Assembly: GCA_002167365.1 (NCBI GenBank)
Contig: NHCU01000055.1
Span: 11,225-19,565 of the forward strand
Direction of reading: 5' to 3'
Source: Betaproteobacteria bacterium TMED41
GTDB taxonomy: Bacteria; Pseudomonadota; Gammaproteobacteria; Burkholderiales; Burkholderiaceae_A
Length of the DNA stretch: 8,341 nucleotides
Part shown: piece by piece, positions 6,874 to 8,341 of the stretch
Layout: each line of letters opens with the position of its first letter
How positions within the stretch are numbered: the stretch's first letter is position 1
Notes under the pieces: generated by a model
Databases searched by the model: none
The model's input: only the letters and a program-made list of their open reading frames with translations
Told to the model about the DNA's origin: nothing
Made by a program: the position numbers and the translations under genes

Positions 6874-7350
6874 TTAAAAAGGAATATCATCGTCAAGATC
6901 TTCAAATCCTTGCGCTTTTGTCTCATTAGGAGCGCTGGTATTTTTAATTTCTTTTACTGATGGCGCGTTAGGCCCAGACTCGAGTTTATCTTCAGTTTCA
7001 TTGTTAATTTGACTGTCTCTTCCTCCCATCATTTTCATTTGATCAGCAATAATTTCTGTTGAAAATCTCTTTTGTCCTGATTGCTTATCTTCCCAACTTC
7101 TAGTTTGAATTCTACCTTCAACATATACTGCCCCACCTTTTTTAAGGTATTTTTCAGCGATTTCAGCATTTTTATTAAACAATACAACTCTGTGCCACTC
7201 CGTCACATCCTGCCACTCTCCTGACTGGTCTCTAGACCGCCAGTTTGTTGCAACTGAAATATTAGCAACAGGCGCACCACCTGATGTATATCTTACTTCT
7301 GGATCCCTCCCAAGTCTTCCAAGGATCATTGCTTTATTTAAAGTACTCAT
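6874..7350 (-). CDS. ssb: Single-stranded DNA-binding protein SSB
   Basis: SSB coats single-stranded DNA during replication, recombination and repair and acts as a homotetramer. The 158 residues show an OB-fold DNA-binding domain over about 1-110, opening with LNKAMILGRLGRDPEVRYT. It includes the aromatic residues W37 in ATNWRS, W46 in GEWQDVTEW and W86 in RSWEDK, and ends at MKMMGGR. A short hydrophilic linker (about 112-148) leads to the acidic tip DLDDDIPF, the conserved hook that binds partner repair and replication proteins. Length and architecture are standard, with nothing missing. The ATG start has a good AAGGGA ribosome site. The gene lies 45 bases after an MFS transporter gene, an order found in betaproteobacteria, where uvrA is often close by. 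fmdB follows after 25 bases. Confidence 0.97.
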   Translation of the reverse strand: MSTLNKAMILGRLGRDPEVRYTSGGAPVANISVATNWRSRDQSGEWQDVTEWHRVVLFNKNAEIAEKYLKKGGAVYVEGRIQTRSWEDKQSGQKRFSTEIIADQMKMMGGRDSQINNETEDKLESGPNAPSVKEIKNTSAPNETKAQGFEDLDDDIPF

Positions 7351-7355
7351 TTCTA

Positions 7356-7361
7356 TCCCTT
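7356..7361 (-). promoter_or_regulatory. Ribosome binding site of ssb
   Basis: AAGGGA lies 5 bases before the ssb ATG. It is the strongest Shine-Dalgarno match in the window, in keeping with an abundant protein, and it fixes the start. Confidence 0.65.
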
Positions 7362-7395
7362 AAAAAAAACCAACTTACTTAACAGTCTGTAATCT

Positions 7396-8341
7396 CTATG
7401 AAGAACTTAGTTTTTCTTCCAAACCTAACGAGACTAACATCCAAATTATCAATAAAAAAATACAAAAAGAAAATAAACCAATATCCCCAAATTTTCCATA
7501 AAACTGACCCCCTAACACACCCCCTGCAAAAATACCGACAGACTGCCATGTATTATAGATTCCCAAAGCTAATCCTTTATGTTCAGCAGAAACAATTTTT
7601 GATACCCAGGAGGGTAAAAAAGCTTCCAGTAGATTAAAACCTACAAAATATATTGCAAGACCGAAAACCCAAAACACAAAAAATTCTTTAGACCACCAAA
7701 AAATAACCAATGAAAAAAAAATTAAATAAATTGAAATAATGAAATATTTTTTTTGCTGTTTTTCTTTTTCAGATTTGTTTATCACAACATACATAACTAG
7801 AAAAGAAAAAATCAAAACTGGTAGATAAATTTTCCAATGATTACTCACCTCAAAACCAAAATTCAATATTAAGCTCGGAATGAGCAAAAACAAAGCTGCT
7901 TGAGTGAACATAAGAGAAAAAATACTTATATTTAACCGTAACATCTGATTATTAAATATTAAAGTTTTAAAAGAGGAATTTAACTTTTTAAAGTTTCCCC
8001 TCGATTTGATTTTCGGTGATGGGACTCTTATAACTAATATCACAGCCAAAAAACCCAAAAATCCGACAATATAAAACAAACCACTTAAACCGACAATCCC
8101 ATAAAGAATTGGAGAAAACACTAGAGATAATACAAATGACAAACCTATAGAAATACCAACCATTGCCATAGCCTTTGTTCTTACTTCCTCCCGAGTTAAA
8201 TCAGCAAGGAATGCACTAGCTGCTGCTGACACAGCGCCAACGCCTTGTAATGCACGAGCAAAGACAAGCATGTAAATATTTTCCGCATTAGCCGCCCAGA
8301 AGCTTGCAATTGCAAAAATTAATAAACCCAAAATTATTATC
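7396..8341 (-). CDS. MFS transporter, N-terminus cut by right edge
   Basis: This is an inner-membrane secondary transporter of the major facilitator superfamily; the substrate cannot be named. The reading frame is open to the window edge, with 314 residues visible and about 75-90 N-terminal residues presumably outside. A TTG codon at 8331-8329 is an internal codon, not the start, because it lies within the hydrophobic stretch IIILGLLIFAIASF of an early membrane helix. Family evidence includes ARALQGVGAV soon after that helix (the RxxQGxGA motif B of MFS transporters), the charged segment ADLTREEVRTKAMAM, and about ten further hydrophobic helices split by a basic central loop (SPKIKSRGNFKK) into two bundles. 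The segment HKGLALGIYNTWQSVGIFAGGVLGG near the C-terminus is typical of an MFS second half. It ends 45 bases before ssb and probably shares its transcript. Confidence 0.88.
   Translation of the reverse strand, partial: IIILGLLIFAIASFWAANAENIYMLVFARALQGVGAVSAAASAFLADLTREEVRTKAMAMVGISIGLSFVLSLVFSPILYGIVGLSGLFYIVGFLGFLAVILVIRVPSPKIKSRGNFKKLNSSFKTLIFNNQMLRLNISIFSLMFTQAALFLLIPSLILNFGFEVSNHWKIYLPVLIFSFLVMYVVINKSEKEKQQKKYFIISIYLIFFSLVIFWWSKEFFVFWVFGLAIYFVGFNLLEAFLPSWVSKIVSAEHKGLALGIYNTWQSVGIFAGGVLGGQFYGKFGDIGLFSFCIFLLIIWMLVSLGLEEKLSSS

Noticed and set aside
7381..7391. Short palindrome ACAGACTGT in the spacer before ssb, considered as a LexA-type operator
   Set aside because: The half-sites are in the wrong order and too close for the CTGT-N8-ACAG LexA box, so it is treated as chance.
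1..8341. Search for a novel multi-gene system such as defence, mobile or secretion modules
   Set aside because: Eight of the nine genes belong to well-known housekeeping or transport families and the ninth to a widespread uncharacterised family. There are no integrases, transposases, repeats or composition breaks to suggest an island.

Overview
The window reads as a stretch of chromosome from an AT-rich betaproteobacterium. By rough sampling GC is in the upper 30s per cent. Three things point there: the succession FmdB zinc-ribbon protein, aspS, nudB, which is a familiar betaproteobacterial block; the NudB Nudix box, which is one residue longer than the E. coli form, as in betaproteobacterial NudB; and the pairing of ssb with an MFS transporter gene, which in that class often lies beside uvrA. 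The compact layout suggests a streamlined, perhaps free-living aquatic, lineage. That lineage guess is inference.

All nine genes are on the minus strand, so transcription runs from the right edge to the left. In that order they are: an MFS transporter cut by the right edge (7396-8341), ssb (6874-7350), an FmdB-type zinc ribbon protein (6489-6848), aspS (4711-6480), nudB (4231-4686), a DUF429 protein with a predicted RNase H-like fold (3328-4215), an Atm1-type ABC exporter (1499-3298), a glycerate 2-kinase of the DUF4147/MOFRL family (115-1419), and the first 37 codons of dihydroorotase pyrC (1-112), cut by the left edge. Gaps run from 2 to 79 bases and no gap exceeds 100 bases. I saw no RNA gene, insertion sequence, CRISPR array or convincing terminator.

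The genes are mostly housekeeping: DNA replication and repair (ssb), aminoacylation (aspS), folate synthesis (nudB), pyrimidine synthesis (pyrC), export of thiol or metal conjugates (Atm1-type), and glycerate entry into central metabolism. They look like an ordinary co-directional gene train rather than one pathway. The least understood member is the DUF429 protein. Other points of interest are the non-discriminating signature of AspRS, the missing DUF502 gene between fmdB and aspS, several TTG or GTG starts without a Shine-Dalgarno sequence, and a lysine/serine tail on the FmdB protein. I found no evidence of a new defence, mobile or secretion system.
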